DNA of 30,614 nt from Streptomyces katrae (GTDB lineage Bacteria; Actinomycetota; Actinomycetes; Streptomycetales; Streptomycetaceae), in the NCBI RefSeq assembly GCF_000966975.1, contig NZ_JZWV01000059.1, positions 1 through 30,614 of the forward strand, read 5' to 3'. The notes below the pieces were generated by a model that saw only the letters and a list, made by a program, of their open reading frames with translations, did no database searches and was not told the DNA's origin. A program made the position numbers and the translations under genes. Positions 15,150 through 22,850 of this stretch are shown piece after piece (the first letter of the stretch is position 1; the number at the start of each line of letters is the position of its first letter).

Positions 15150-15869
15150 ATGACGCGCGGTACGCAGGACGAGACCACGGCCGAGGCCGGGCACCGGGCC
15201 GACGGCCTGGAGCTGACGACCGCCGGCCTGCCCGGCTGGCTCGACCCCGTCGTGGAGGCGGCCCGGACGGTCCGGCCCCGGCAGCTCAGCCGCTTCCTGC
15301 CCCCGGAGGACGGCGGGGGCCGCCAGTCCGCCGTGCTGATCCTCTTCGGGGAGGGCCCCCGCGGCCCGGAGATCCTGCTCCAGGAGCGCGCCGGCACCCT
15401 CCGCTCGCACGCGGGCCAGCCCTCCTTCCCCGGTGGCGCCCTGGACCCGGAGGACGGCGACCCGCACACCACGGGCCCGCTGCGCGCCGCGCTGCGCGAG
15501 GCCGAGGAGGAGACCGGCCTGGACCCGGCGGGCGTCCAGCTCTTCGGCGTACTGCCCCGGCTCTACATCCCGGTCAGCGAGTTCGTCGTGACCCCGGTGC
15601 TCGGCTGGTGGCGCGAGCCCTCGCCGGTCGGCCCGGTGGACCCGGCGGAGACGGCCCGGGTCTTCACGGTGCCCGTGGCGGATCTCACGGACCCCGCCCA
15701 CCGGGTCACCGTGGTCCACCCGAGGGGCCATCAGGGGCCCGCTTTCACCGTGGAATCGGCTCTGGTCTGGGGTTTCACCGCCGGAGTCATCGACCGGATC
15801 CTGCACTACGCCGGCTGGGAACGCCCGTGGGACCGCTCACGTCAGGTCCCGCTCGACTGGCACGCATGA
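15150..15869 (+). CDS. CoA pyrophosphatase-type Nudix hydrolase (NudL-like)
   Basis: A 239-residue Nudix enzyme. LRSHAGQPSFPGGALDPED carries the extra conserved segment that marks the coenzyme-A pyrophosphatase branch, directly ahead of the Nudix box, whose core REAEEETGL supplies the metal-binding glutamates. Enzymes of this branch cleave CoA and acyl-CoAs to 4'-phosphopantetheine and 3',5'-ADP. The ATG at 15150 is chosen for its GGACAGGGG ribosome site; a longer frame from 15087 crosses a GC-rich repeat-like stretch. It lies between nth and the MarP-like protease, whose GTG follows its stop by only 4 nt, so these two are probably cotranscribed. Confidence 0.92.
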   Translation: MTRGTQDETTAEAGHRADGLELTTAGLPGWLDPVVEAARTVRPRQLSRFLPPEDGGGRQSAVLILFGEGPRGPEILLQERAGTLRSHAGQPSFPGGALDPEDGDPHTTGPLRAALREAEEETGLDPAGVQLFGVLPRLYIPVSEFVVTPVLGWWREPSPVGPVDPAETARVFTVPVADLTDPAHRVTVVHPRGHQGPAFTVESALVWGFTAGVIDRILHYAGWERPWDRSRQVPLDWHA

Positions 15870-15873
15870 GACG

Positions 15874-17085
15874 GTGACCCTCGTGAACGTGCTGGACATC
15901 CTGTTGCTGCTCGCGGCCGTGTGGTTCGCGATCGTCGGCTACCGCCAGGGCTTCGTCGTCGGCATCCTGTCGGTGACCGGCTTCCTGGGCGGTGGCCTCA
16001 TCGCCGTGTCCCTGCTCCCGCTGATCTGGGACCGGGTGACGGACAACGGCAACCAGGTGTCCACCACCGTCGTGGTGATCGCCGTCGTGGTCATCATCAT
16101 CTGCGCCTCGATCGGCCAGGCCCTGACCACCCATCTGGGCAACCGGCTCAGACGCCACATCACCTGGTCGCCGGCCCGCGCCCTCGACGCGACCGGCGGC
16201 GCGCTGGTCAACGTCGTCGCGATGCTGCTGGTGGCCTGGCTGATCGGCTCCGCGCTGGCCGGCACCTCACTGCCCACCCTGGGCAAGGAGGTCCGCAACT
16301 CCAAGGTGCTGCTGGGCGTGTCGCGGGTGCTGCCCACCCAGGCGAACACCTGGTTCTCGGACTTCAGCTCCACCCTCGCCCGCAACGGCTTCCCGCAGGT
16401 CTTCAGCCCGTTCTCCAACGAGCCCATCGCCGAGGTGAAGCCGCCCGACCCGGCGCTGGCCGCCAGCGCCGTCGCCCAGCAGGCCCGGCTCTCGATCGTG
16501 AAGGTCGTCGGCACCGCGCCCAGCTGCAGCAAGGTCCTGGAAGGCACCGGCTTCGTCTTCGCCCCCGGCAAGGTGATGACCAACGCCCACGTCGTCGGCG
16601 GGGTCATCGAGCCGACCGTGCAGATCGGCGGCGAGGGCAAGCTCTACGACGGCAAGGTGGTGCTCTACGACTGGGAGCGCGACATCGCCGTCCTGGACGT
16701 GCCCAAGCTGCGCGCCCCCGCCCTGGAGTTCACCGAGAAGGACGCCACGAGCAGCAGCGACGCGATCGTGGCCGGCTTCCCGGAGAACGGCGGGTACGAC
16801 GTCCGCGCGGCCCGTGTCCGCGGCCGGATCAACGCCAACGGCCCGGACATCTACCACCGGGGCACCGTCCGCCGCGACGTCTACTCGCTCTACGCGACCG
16901 TCCGCCAGGGCAACTCCGGCGGCCCGCTGCTCACGCCCGAGGGCCGCGTGTACGGGGTCGTCTTCGCGAAGTCGCTCGACGACCCGAACACCGGCTACGC
17001 CCTGACGGCGGACGAGATCCGGGACGACATCCGCGTCGGCAGGATCGCCGACCGGCGGGTCGACACCCAGGGCTGCGCCCTCTGA
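15874..17085 (+). CDS. MarP-like membrane serine protease (CvpA + trypsin-like domains)
   Basis: A 403-residue protein. Residues 1-130 contain four hydrophobic segments of the CvpA/colicin-V type. A linker leads to an extracytoplasmic chymotrypsin-like protease with H239 (TNAHVVGG), D270 (ERDIAVLD) and S348 (GNSGGPLL). C218 and C401 sit where M. tuberculosis MarP forms its redox-sensitive disulfide (from memory). In that organism MarP is needed for acid and oxidative resistance and cleaves the wall hydrolase RipA; a similar envelope-stress role is inferred here. The GTG at 15874 is only 4 nt after the Nudix stop. GTGs at 15883 and 15889 are alternatives; none has a strong ribosome site, so reinitiation after the upstream gene is likely. 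Confidence 0.93.
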   Translation: MTLVNVLDILLLLAAVWFAIVGYRQGFVVGILSVTGFLGGGLIAVSLLPLIWDRVTDNGNQVSTTVVVIAVVVIIICASIGQALTTHLGNRLRRHITWSPARALDATGGALVNVVAMLLVAWLIGSALAGTSLPTLGKEVRNSKVLLGVSRVLPTQANTWFSDFSSTLARNGFPQVFSPFSNEPIAEVKPPDPALAASAVAQQARLSIVKVVGTAPSCSKVLEGTGFVFAPGKVMTNAHVVGGVIEPTVQIGGEGKLYDGKVVLYDWERDIAVLDVPKLRAPALEFTEKDATSSSDAIVAGFPENGGYDVRAARVRGRINANGPDIYHRGTVRRDVYSLYATVRQGNSGGPLLTPEGRVYGVVFAKSLDDPNTGYALTADEIRDDIRVGRIADRRVDTQGCAL

Positions 17086-17143
17086 CGGCCGGCTGCGCCC
17101 CCTGATCCCGGGCCCCGCCCGGGGGGCAGGGGGCGGCGCGCCG

Positions 17144-17320
17144 CTACACCCGTGGATGGCGCAGCCGCGCCGACACCCAGCGGGCGCGGCGGCGCAGGAT
17201 GCGCGGGATCCCGAGACGGGGGTCGTGGCCTTCGCGGCCCGCCCCCCTGTCGTGTGTGCCCGGCACCGTGGCCGAGCGGCGTTCGCGTGCGGTGTCACCG
17301 TGGTCGTGCGTCCAGCCCAT
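17144..17320 (-). CDS. Possible small basic hypothetical protein
   Basis: A 58-residue minus-strand frame starting MGWTHDHGDTARERRS and ending in an Arg/His-rich segment (PRILRRRARWVSARLRH). Its third-position G/C content, counted by eye, is about 86%, close to real genes here. There is no clear ribosome site and a terminator lies upstream on the same strand, so it would need its own promoter. I do not recognise the sequence; it may be chance. Confidence 0.22.
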   Translation of the reverse strand: MGWTHDHGDTARERRSATVPGTHDRGAGREGHDPRLGIPRILRRRARWVSARLRHPRV

Positions 17321-17428
17321 ACAACGAGCTGTGCCCGGTGCCCAAGGTCGGTAACCCCGTGCGGGGCGGCCAATTGGCCTATGCGCCGGGCAATTGAACG
17401 ACCGTAAGACGGTCGGACGAATAAACTG

Positions 17429-17458
17429 CGGGCCCGTCAGCAATCGGTGACGGACCCG
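17429..17458 (-). terminator. Terminator after the alpha/beta hydrolase gene
   Basis: On the minus strand CGGGTCCGTCA pairs with TGACGGGCCCG (one U-G pair) around an 8-nt loop, giving an 11-bp stem 23 bp beyond the hydrolase stop. On the plus strand the same position is an A-C mismatch, so it is better on the minus strand. Confidence 0.7.
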
Positions 17459-17480
17459 TCAGGTCCTGGCCAAAGCCCTG

Positions 17481-18455
17481 TCAGGGGCGGTCGGGCTCCG
17501 GGTCCTTGAGCCAGTTCACCAGCTCGGCGGAGAAGGCGGCCGGGTCCTCCTCGTGCGGGAAGTGCCCGAGGCCGTCGAAGAGCCGCCAGCGGTAGGGGGC
17601 CTCGACGTACTCCCCGGATCCGGCGGCGCTGCGCGTACGCATCACCGGGTCCAGCGATCCGTGCAGGTGCAGGGTCGGCACCCGGACGGGCCGCTTCATC
17701 CGGCGGTAGAACTGCAGCCCGTCCGGCCGGGCCATCGAGCGCATCATCCAGCGGTAGGGCTCGATGGAGCAGTGCGCGGTGGACGGGATGCACATCGCCC
17801 GCCGGTACACGCCGAGCGCCTCCTCGTCCGCGCCGCCCTCCTGGAGCCGCGGCCCGGACCACTCCCGGATCAGCTGTCCCACCAGGGCCCCGTCGTCGGC
17901 GACCAGCTGCCGCTCGGGGATGAACGGCCGCTGGAAGCCCCAGATGTGGGAGCTCGCCCGGGTCTGGCCGAGGTCGCCCATCATGGCCGAGCGCCAGCGG
18001 CGCGGGTGCGGCATGGAGGACACGACCAGCCGGCGCACCAGCTTGGGCCTCATCACGGCGGCCGTCCAGGCCAGGTAGCCGCCCAGGTCGTGTCCGACGA
18101 GGGCGGCGTCCGGCTCGCCGAGCGACCGGATGACCCCGGTGATGTCGAGCGCGAGGTTCGCCGGGTCGTAGCCGCGGGGGGTGCGGTCGCTGCCGCCCAC
18201 CCCGCGCAGGTCCATCGCGACCGCGCGGTACCCGGCGTCCGCGAGGGCGGTCAGCTGGTACCGCCAGGTCCACCAGAACTGCGGGAAGCCGTGCAGCAGG
18301 AGGACCAGCGGCCCGTCGCCGAGCTCCGCGACATGGAACCGGGCGCCGTTGGCCGCGACGTCCCGGTGGGTCACCGCCCTGCCGTCCGGCAGGGCGATCC
18401 GTACCGCCGTGGCGGCGGTGGGCGGAGTGCTGGAGTCCGGCGAGGGGGCTGTCAT
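17481..18455 (-). CDS. Alpha/beta hydrolase, epoxide hydrolase-like (EphE-like)
   Basis: A 324-residue alpha/beta hydrolase. HGFP (55-58) forms the oxyanion-hole region, the nucleophile elbow is VGHDLGG with D123, the acid is D269 (HGSLDPV) and the base H298 (GLGHFPHEED). An aspartate nucleophile with an HGFP motif and a cap region (about 145-250) is typical of epoxide hydrolases and haloalkane dehalogenases, of which the first fits better. Its natural substrate is unknown. Its ATG overlaps the stop of the holin-X-family gene (ATGA, 18452-18455), so the two are coupled. The mycobacterial counterpart next to the same partner is EphE (Rv3670). Confidence 0.9.
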   Translation of the reverse strand: MTAPSPDSSTPPTAATAVRIALPDGRAVTHRDVAANGARFHVAELGDGPLVLLLHGFPQFWWTWRYQLTALADAGYRAVAMDLRGVGGSDRTPRGYDPANLALDITGVIRSLGEPDAALVGHDLGGYLAWTAAVMRPKLVRRLVVSSMPHPRRWRSAMMGDLGQTRASSHIWGFQRPFIPERQLVADDGALVGQLIREWSGPRLQEGGADEEALGVYRRAMCIPSTAHCSIEPYRWMMRSMARPDGLQFYRRMKRPVRVPTLHLHGSLDPVMRTRSAAGSGEYVEAPYRWRLFDGLGHFPHEEDPAAFSAELVNWLKDPEPDRP

Positions 18456-18910
18456 GAGGACGAGCGTGCCACACCCACGGCCTGGTCACTCACCGGCCGC
18501 GGGTGCGGCTTGACGGTTCCCACCACCGCGGCGGTCTGCTTGACCGAGTCGATCGTCTTCACCGGCGGCTTGACCTTCTTGAACTTGGCCACCGCCAGCA
18601 GCCCGACCAGGCCCGCCAGCAGCCAGAACGCCACGCCGACGATGAGGAAGGACCAGGCGAGCCCCAGACCGAGGTTGTGGATGCCGTAGGCCGCGGCGAA
18701 ACTCAGTACGGGGAGGGAGAAGAGCAGGAGCACGCCCGCCGCGATCGCCGCGCCGCTGCCGATGCCCGCGCGCTTGACGTCCTGCTTGATCTCCACCTTG
18801 GCGAGCGCGATCTCGTCGTGCACCAGGGCGGACATCTCGGCGGTGGCCGCGGCGACGAGCTGGCCGAGGGTGCGCTCGGCCCCCGGAGCCCCTTGGTCCG
18901 TTGCGCTCAT
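18452..18910 (-). CDS. Phage holin-X/DUF1469-family membrane protein
   Basis: A 152-residue actinobacterial membrane protein. An amphipathic N-terminal helix (LGQLVAAATAEMSALVHDEI ending ALAKVEIKQDV) is followed by two transmembrane segments (about 52-76 and 84-106) and a polar, basic tail (FKKVKPPVKTID). This arrangement is that of the 'putative actinobacterial holin-X' family. Despite the name there is no phage context here and lytic function is unlikely; a role in membrane organisation is inferred. The ATG at 18910 has AGGGAGA 5-6 nt upstream. Confidence 0.87.
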   Translation of the reverse strand: MSATDQGAPGAERTLGQLVAAATAEMSALVHDEIALAKVEIKQDVKRAGIGSGAAIAAGVLLLFSLPVLSFAAAYGIHNLGLGLAWSFLIVGVAFWLLAGLVGLLAVAKFKKVKPPVKTIDSVKQTAAVVGTVKPHPRPVSDQAVGVARSSS

Positions 18911-18964
18911 CTCTGTCTCCCTCTGTCGTCGTCTGCCGGCGGCTGTCCTCCGTCGTCAGTCAGA

Positions 18965-20410
18965 TCATGCCGGACGGTCGGCCCGCGTGCTGGACCCGCC
19001 CGTGGCTTCGCCCGCGCCGTCCTGCGGCTCCGGGGCCTCCGCCGGGGCGAGGGCGATGGCCCGACGGCGGTGCTCCGCGGCCTTCTCCTCGTGGATCCGC
19101 GCCATCCGCAGGTGGTAATCCGGGTTGCCCTCCTCGTAGATGTCGGGGATCCCGTCGCGGTCCTCGTCGCGCTCCTCCGCCTCGGTCAGGGCGCGGTACC
19201 TGCGGTCGCGGAGCTTGAGCATGACGCAGGCGATCACGGCCGCGATGAGGGAGCCGAGCAGGACGGCGGCCTTGACCTCGTCGGTGAGGACGGGGTCCTC
19301 GGTGAAGGCGAGTTCGCCGATCAGGAGGGAGACGGTGAAGCCGATGCCGGCGAGGGTGGCCACGGCGAGCACGTCCGGCCAGGCGAGGTCCTCGCTCAGC
19401 TCCGCCCGGGTGAAGCGGGCGGCGAGCCAGGTGCCGCCGAAGATGCCCACCGTCTTGCCGACGACCAGGCCGAGGACCACGCCGAGGGTCTCGGGGCGGG
19501 TGAAGACCTGCGCGACCGCCCCGCCGGAGAGGGAGACCCCGGCCGAGAACAGGGCGAAGAGGGGGACGGCCAGGCCTGCCGACAGGGGCCGGACCAGGTG
19601 CTCGATGTGCTCGCCGGGGGAGTGGTGTTCGCCCTCCCTGCGGGTGCAGCGGAGCATCAGGCCCATGGCGACGCCGGCGATGGTGGCGTGGACCCCGCTG
19701 TTGTACATCAGGCCCCAGATGACCAGGGCCAGCGGCACGTAGACGTACCAGCCGCGGACGCCGGCGCGCAGCAGGAACCAGAAGAGGACCAGGCCGGCGA
19801 CGGCTCCGCCCAGCGCCGCGAAGTTGATGCTGCTGGTGAAGAACACCGCGATGATCAGGATGGCGAAGAGGTCGTCGACGACGGCCAGGGTCAGCAGGAA
19901 GGCGCGCAGCGCGGAGGGCAGTGAGGTGCCGATGACCGCGAGGACGGCGAGGGCGAAGGCGATGTCGGTGGCGGTGGGAACCGCCCAGCCCGCGGTCGAG
20001 CCGCTGCCGAGGGTGTTGACCAGGAAGTAGACCAGGGCGGGCACGGCCATGCCGCAGAGGGCGGCGACGACGGGGAGTGCGGCGGCCTTGGCGTCGCGCA
20101 GGTCGCCGGCGACGAGTTCGCGTTTGAGCTCGATGCCGGCGACGAAGAAGAAGACCGCGAGCAGGCCGTCGGCCGCCCAGTGCTGCACCGAGAGGTCCAG
20201 GCCGAGGGAGGCGGGGCCGATGTGGAAGGAACGGACGCTGTCGTAGCCGCCCGATATCGCGGGGATGTTCGCCCACACGAGTGCGGCGATCGCGGCCACC
20301 AGCAGCAGGACGCCGCCGACGGTCTCGGTGCGCAGCGCGTCCGCGACGAAGCGGCGCTCGGGGAGGGAGAGCCGTCCGAGGAGCTTGCGGCGGGGTGCGG
20401 GCGTGGCCAC
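18965..20410 (-). CDS. nhaA: Na+/H+ antiporter NhaA with a charged C-terminal tail
   Basis: A 481-residue NhaA-family antiporter exporting Na+ in exchange for H+. Twelve or so hydrophobic helices are present. Landmarks are FFFVAGIELKRELVAGDL, PTATDIAFALAVLA (unwound helix) and LAVVDDLFAI with the ion-binding pair D179-D180, then GIGFTVSLLIGELAF. After the last helix a hydrophilic tail of roughly 75 residues (from about 405) contains DEDRDGIPDIYEEG (415-428), which resembles a calcium-binding D-x-D-x-D-G loop, then a charged helix. The GTG at 20410 is chosen because GGAGG lies 8 nt upstream; the 11 extra codons upstream are not NhaA-like. An unusual palindrome lies near the expected promoter (20497-20515). 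Confidence 0.95.
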   Translation of the reverse strand: MATPAPRRKLLGRLSLPERRFVADALRTETVGGVLLLVAAIAALVWANIPAISGGYDSVRSFHIGPASLGLDLSVQHWAADGLLAVFFFVAGIELKRELVAGDLRDAKAAALPVVAALCGMAVPALVYFLVNTLGSGSTAGWAVPTATDIAFALAVLAVIGTSLPSALRAFLLTLAVVDDLFAILIIAVFFTSSINFAALGGAVAGLVLFWFLLRAGVRGWYVYVPLALVIWGLMYNSGVHATIAGVAMGLMLRCTRREGEHHSPGEHIEHLVRPLSAGLAVPLFALFSAGVSLSGGAVAQVFTRPETLGVVLGLVVGKTVGIFGGTWLAARFTRAELSEDLAWPDVLAVATLAGIGFTVSLLIGELAFTEDPVLTDEVKAAVLLGSLIAAVIACVMLKLRDRRYRALTEAEERDEDRDGIPDIYEEGNPDYHLRMARIHEEKAAEHRRRAIALAPAEAPEPQDGAGEATGGSSTRADRPA

Positions 20411-20496
20411 GGGGGGACCTCCGGTCGGTCGACGGCATGACACATGCAGTTGCCGACCAGACTTCCCGGCGCACCTAGAGACGTGGAGAGTTTTAG

Positions 20497-20515
20497 AGCG
20501 TCAAATCTTGACGCT
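20497..20515. promoter_or_regulatory. Perfect palindrome upstream of nhaA (operator-like)
   Basis: AGCGTCAA-ATC-TTGACGCT, with 8-bp perfect arms, lies 87 bp before the nhaA GTG. On the minus strand TAAAAT (20527-20522) could be a -10 box just upstream, which would put the palindrome over the start of transcription. A second small palindrome, GGTGA-TCT-TCACC, lies at 20550-20562. Confidence 0.5.
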
Positions 20516-20575
20516 TCTCATATTTTACAGGGTCCGTTCGGTCGTATCGGGTGATCTTCACCTTAAACGGAGGGA

Positions 20576-20606
20576 GGGCGTCCGGCGCGCTGTGCGCCGG
20601 ACGCCC
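20576..20606 (-). terminator. Terminator downstream of acs
   Basis: GGGCGTCCGGCGC (20576-20588) pairs perfectly with GCGCCGGACGCCC (20594-20606) around GCTGT. It begins 24 bp past the acs stop on the minus strand. Confidence 0.82.
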
Positions 20607-20629
20607 GTGCGGTTCGAGCCCGCCGCCGG

Positions 20630-22585
20630 TCAGTCCTCGTCGGAGGCGCTGGGCAGCTTCGTCTGGATCAGGTCCATCACCGAGGAGTCGGCGAGCGTGG
20701 TGACGTCGCCGACCTCGCGGTTCTCCGCCACGTCGCGCAGCAGACGGCGCATGATCTTGCCGGACCGGGTCTTCGGCAGCTCCTGCACCGGCAGGATCCG
20801 CTTCGGCTTGGCGATCGGACCGAGGGTGGCGCCCACGTGGTTGCGCAGCTCCGCGACCAGGCCCTCCGTCTCCGAGGCGCTGCCGCGCAGGATGACGAAG
20901 GCCACGATCGCCTGACCGGTGGTCTCGTCGGCCGCGCCGACCACGGCGGCCTCGGCGACCGCGGGGTGGGAGACGAGGGCCGACTCCACCTCGGTGGTGG
21001 AGATGTTGTGACCCGACACCAGCATCACGTCGTCGACGCGGCCCAGCAGCCAGATGTCGCCGTCGTCGTCCTTCTTGGCGCCGTCTCCCGCGAAGTATCG
21101 GCCCTCGAAGCGGGACCAGTAGGTGTCGATGAAGCGCTGGTCGTCACCCCAGATGGTGCGCAGCATCGACGGCCACGGCTCGGTGAGGACCAGGTATCCG
21201 CCCCCGCCGTTCGGGACCTCGTGGCCCTCGTCGTCGACGACGGTGGCGCCGATGCCGGGCAGGGCGCGCTGGGCGGAACCGGGCTTGGTGGCGGTGACGC
21301 CCGGCAGCGGGGAGATCATCATCGCGCCGGTCTCGGTCTGCCACCAGGTGTCCACGATCGGACAGCGGTCGCCGCCGATGTGCTTGCGGTACCAGACCCA
21401 GGCCTCGGGGTTGATCGGCTCGCCGACCGAGCCGAGCACGCGCAGGCTCGACAGGTCGAACTTGGCGGGGATGTCGTCGCCCCACTTCATGAACGTACGG
21501 ATCGCGGTGGGCGCGGTGTAGAGGATGGTCACGCGGTACTTCTGCACGACCTCCCAGAACCGGCCCTGGTGCGGGGTGTCCGGGGTGCCCTCGTACATCA
21601 CCTGCGTGGCGCCGTTGGCCAGGGGGCCGTAGACGATGTAGGAGTGCCCGGTGACCCAGCCGATGTCGGCCGTGCACCAGTAGACGTCGCTCTCCGGCTT
21701 CAGGTCGAAGACGGCGTGGTGGGTGTACGAGGCCTGCGTGAGGTACCCGCCCGAGGTGTGCAGGATGCCCTTCGGCTTACCCGTGGTCCCCGAGGTGTAG
21801 AGGATGAAGAGCGGGTGCTCGGCGTCGAAGGCCTGCGGGGTGTGCTCGGTGGACTGGCGGCCGACCAGGTCGTGCCACCACAGGTCGCGGCCCTCGGTGA
21901 AGGCGGTGTCCTGGCCGGTGCGGCGGACGACGAGCACGTGCTCGACCTGCGGGCACTTGGCGACGGCCTCGTCGATGGCGGGCTTGAGCGCGCTGGGCTT
22001 GCCACGGCGGTAGCCGCCGTCGGCGGTGATCACCAGCTTGGCGTCGGCGTCCTGGATGCGGGAGGCGACGGCGTCGGCGGAGAAACCGCCGAAGACCACC
22101 GAGTGCGCGGCGCCGACCCGGGCGCACGCGAGCATCGCGACGACGGCCTCGGGGATCATCGGCAGGTAGACGGCGACCCGGTCGCCCGCCTGGACACCGA
22201 GCTCGGTGAGGGCGTTCGCGGCCTGCGAGACCTCGTCCTTGAGCTGGGCGTAGGTGATCGAGCGGCTGTCGCCGGGCTCGCCCTCGAAGTGGATGGCGAC
22301 ACGGTCGCCGTTGCCGGCCTCCACGTGCCGGTCCACGCAGTTGTACGCGACGTTCAGCTTGCCGTCGGCGAACCACTTCGCAAAGGGCGGGTTGCTCCAG
22401 TCGAGCGTCTCGGTGGGCTCGGTCTCCCAGGAAAGCCGTCGGGCCTGCTCGGCCCAGAAGCCCAGCCGGTCCGTGCCGGCCTGCGCGTACGCGGCCTCCT
22501 TCACGTTCGCGGCGGCGGCCAGATCGGCGGGCGGTGCGAACCGCCGCTCCTCTTTCAACAGGTTGGCCAGGCTCTCGTTGCTCAC
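20630..22585 (-). CDS. acs: Acetyl-CoA synthetase
   Basis: A 651-residue AMP-forming acetate-CoA ligase, the usual length for the family. YTSGTTGKPKGILHTSGGY is the ATP-binding P-loop-like motif, DTWWQTETGAMM the adenylate-binding motif, and GRYFAGDGAKKDDDGDIWLL then GRVDDVMLVSGHN the hinge before the mobile C-domain. The catalytic lysine K610 (KTRSGKIMRR) is the residue that Gcn5-type acetyltransferases modify to switch the enzyme off. It converts acetate, ATP and CoA to acetyl-CoA. The GTG at 22585 is chosen because AAGGGAGA lies 5-6 nt upstream; the upstream frame extension has no family similarity. Confidence 0.96.
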   Translation of the reverse strand: MSNESLANLLKEERRFAPPADLAAAANVKEAAYAQAGTDRLGFWAEQARRLSWETEPTETLDWSNPPFAKWFADGKLNVAYNCVDRHVEAGNGDRVAIHFEGEPGDSRSITYAQLKDEVSQAANALTELGVQAGDRVAVYLPMIPEAVVAMLACARVGAAHSVVFGGFSADAVASRIQDADAKLVITADGGYRRGKPSALKPAIDEAVAKCPQVEHVLVVRRTGQDTAFTEGRDLWWHDLVGRQSTEHTPQAFDAEHPLFILYTSGTTGKPKGILHTSGGYLTQASYTHHAVFDLKPESDVYWCTADIGWVTGHSYIVYGPLANGATQVMYEGTPDTPHQGRFWEVVQKYRVTILYTAPTAIRTFMKWGDDIPAKFDLSSLRVLGSVGEPINPEAWVWYRKHIGGDRCPIVDTWWQTETGAMMISPLPGVTATKPGSAQRALPGIGATVVDDEGHEVPNGGGGYLVLTEPWPSMLRTIWGDDQRFIDTYWSRFEGRYFAGDGAKKDDDGDIWLLGRVDDVMLVSGHNISTTEVESALVSHPAVAEAAVVGAADETTGQAIVAFVILRGSASETEGLVAELRNHVGATLGPIAKPKRILPVQELPKTRSGKIMRRLLRDVAENREVGDVTTLADSSVMDLIQTKLPSASDED

Positions 22586-22685
22586 GACATCTCCCTTTCC
22601 CAGGGTGTCCGTTGTCCCCGGGCATAGCTGAGTCCCCGGGGACAGCTCATCAGTCAGACGCCCAGGTGACAAGGGGTTGCCGAAA

Positions 22686-22701
22686 ATTGGTTTAGACCTA
22701 T
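22686..22701. promoter_or_regulatory. GntR-type palindrome upstream of acs
   Basis: The sequence around TTGGTTTAGACCTATACC contains TGGTTTAGACCT, which matches 10 of 12 positions of the DasR-type core TGGTCTAGACCA (recalled from memory). It lies about 100-115 bp before the acs GTG. It may be a regulator site or part of the promoter, since TATAGG on the minus strand could also act as a -10 box. Confidence 0.35.
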
Positions 22702-22769
22702 ACCACGCCTGGGCCCGTGCCCGGCCTCCGTGCGCGCGGCGTGTCGGCGTGCGCACGGCGGCGTGCCGC

Positions 22770-22803
22770 CGGCCCCTTCCCGCCGCTGGGAGGGAAGGGG
22801 CCG
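22770..22803 (-). terminator. Terminator downstream of the SulP-carbonic anhydrase gene
   Basis: CGGCCCCTTCCC (22770-22781) pairs perfectly with GGGAAGGGGCCG (22792-22803) around a 10-nt loop, 47 bp beyond the stop of the minus-strand gene. Confidence 0.8.
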
Positions 22804-22850
22804 ACGGCTTGCACGGATACGGGAGGGTATCGGTTCGGGAGGGCCTCTGG

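Larger units (their letters stand above)
17086..17480. other. 395-bp gene-poor interval with palindromes
   Basis: No confident gene fills this gap between two convergent genes. It holds a GC-rich stretch just past marP (17100-17140), the 12-bp palindrome GGCCAATTGGCC (17368-17379), a hairpin CGACCGT-AAG-ACGGTCG (17399-17415) and the terminator at 17429-17458. A short minus-strand open frame (17144-17320) is listed separately with low confidence. Confidence 0.6.

Noticed and set aside
17152..17407. Plus-strand small open frames between the MarP-like and hydrolase genes
   Set aside because: No ribosome site, no sensible composition, and they run into terminator hairpins; the minus-strand frame is only slightly better and kept at low confidence.
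18452..18910. Prophage remnant suggested by the 'holin' family name
   Set aside because: The family is a common actinobacterial membrane protein, coupled here to a conserved hydrolase; no phage genes are present.
20837..22627. 596-codon plus-strand open frame
   Set aside because: Antisense to acs; composition is that of a shadow frame.
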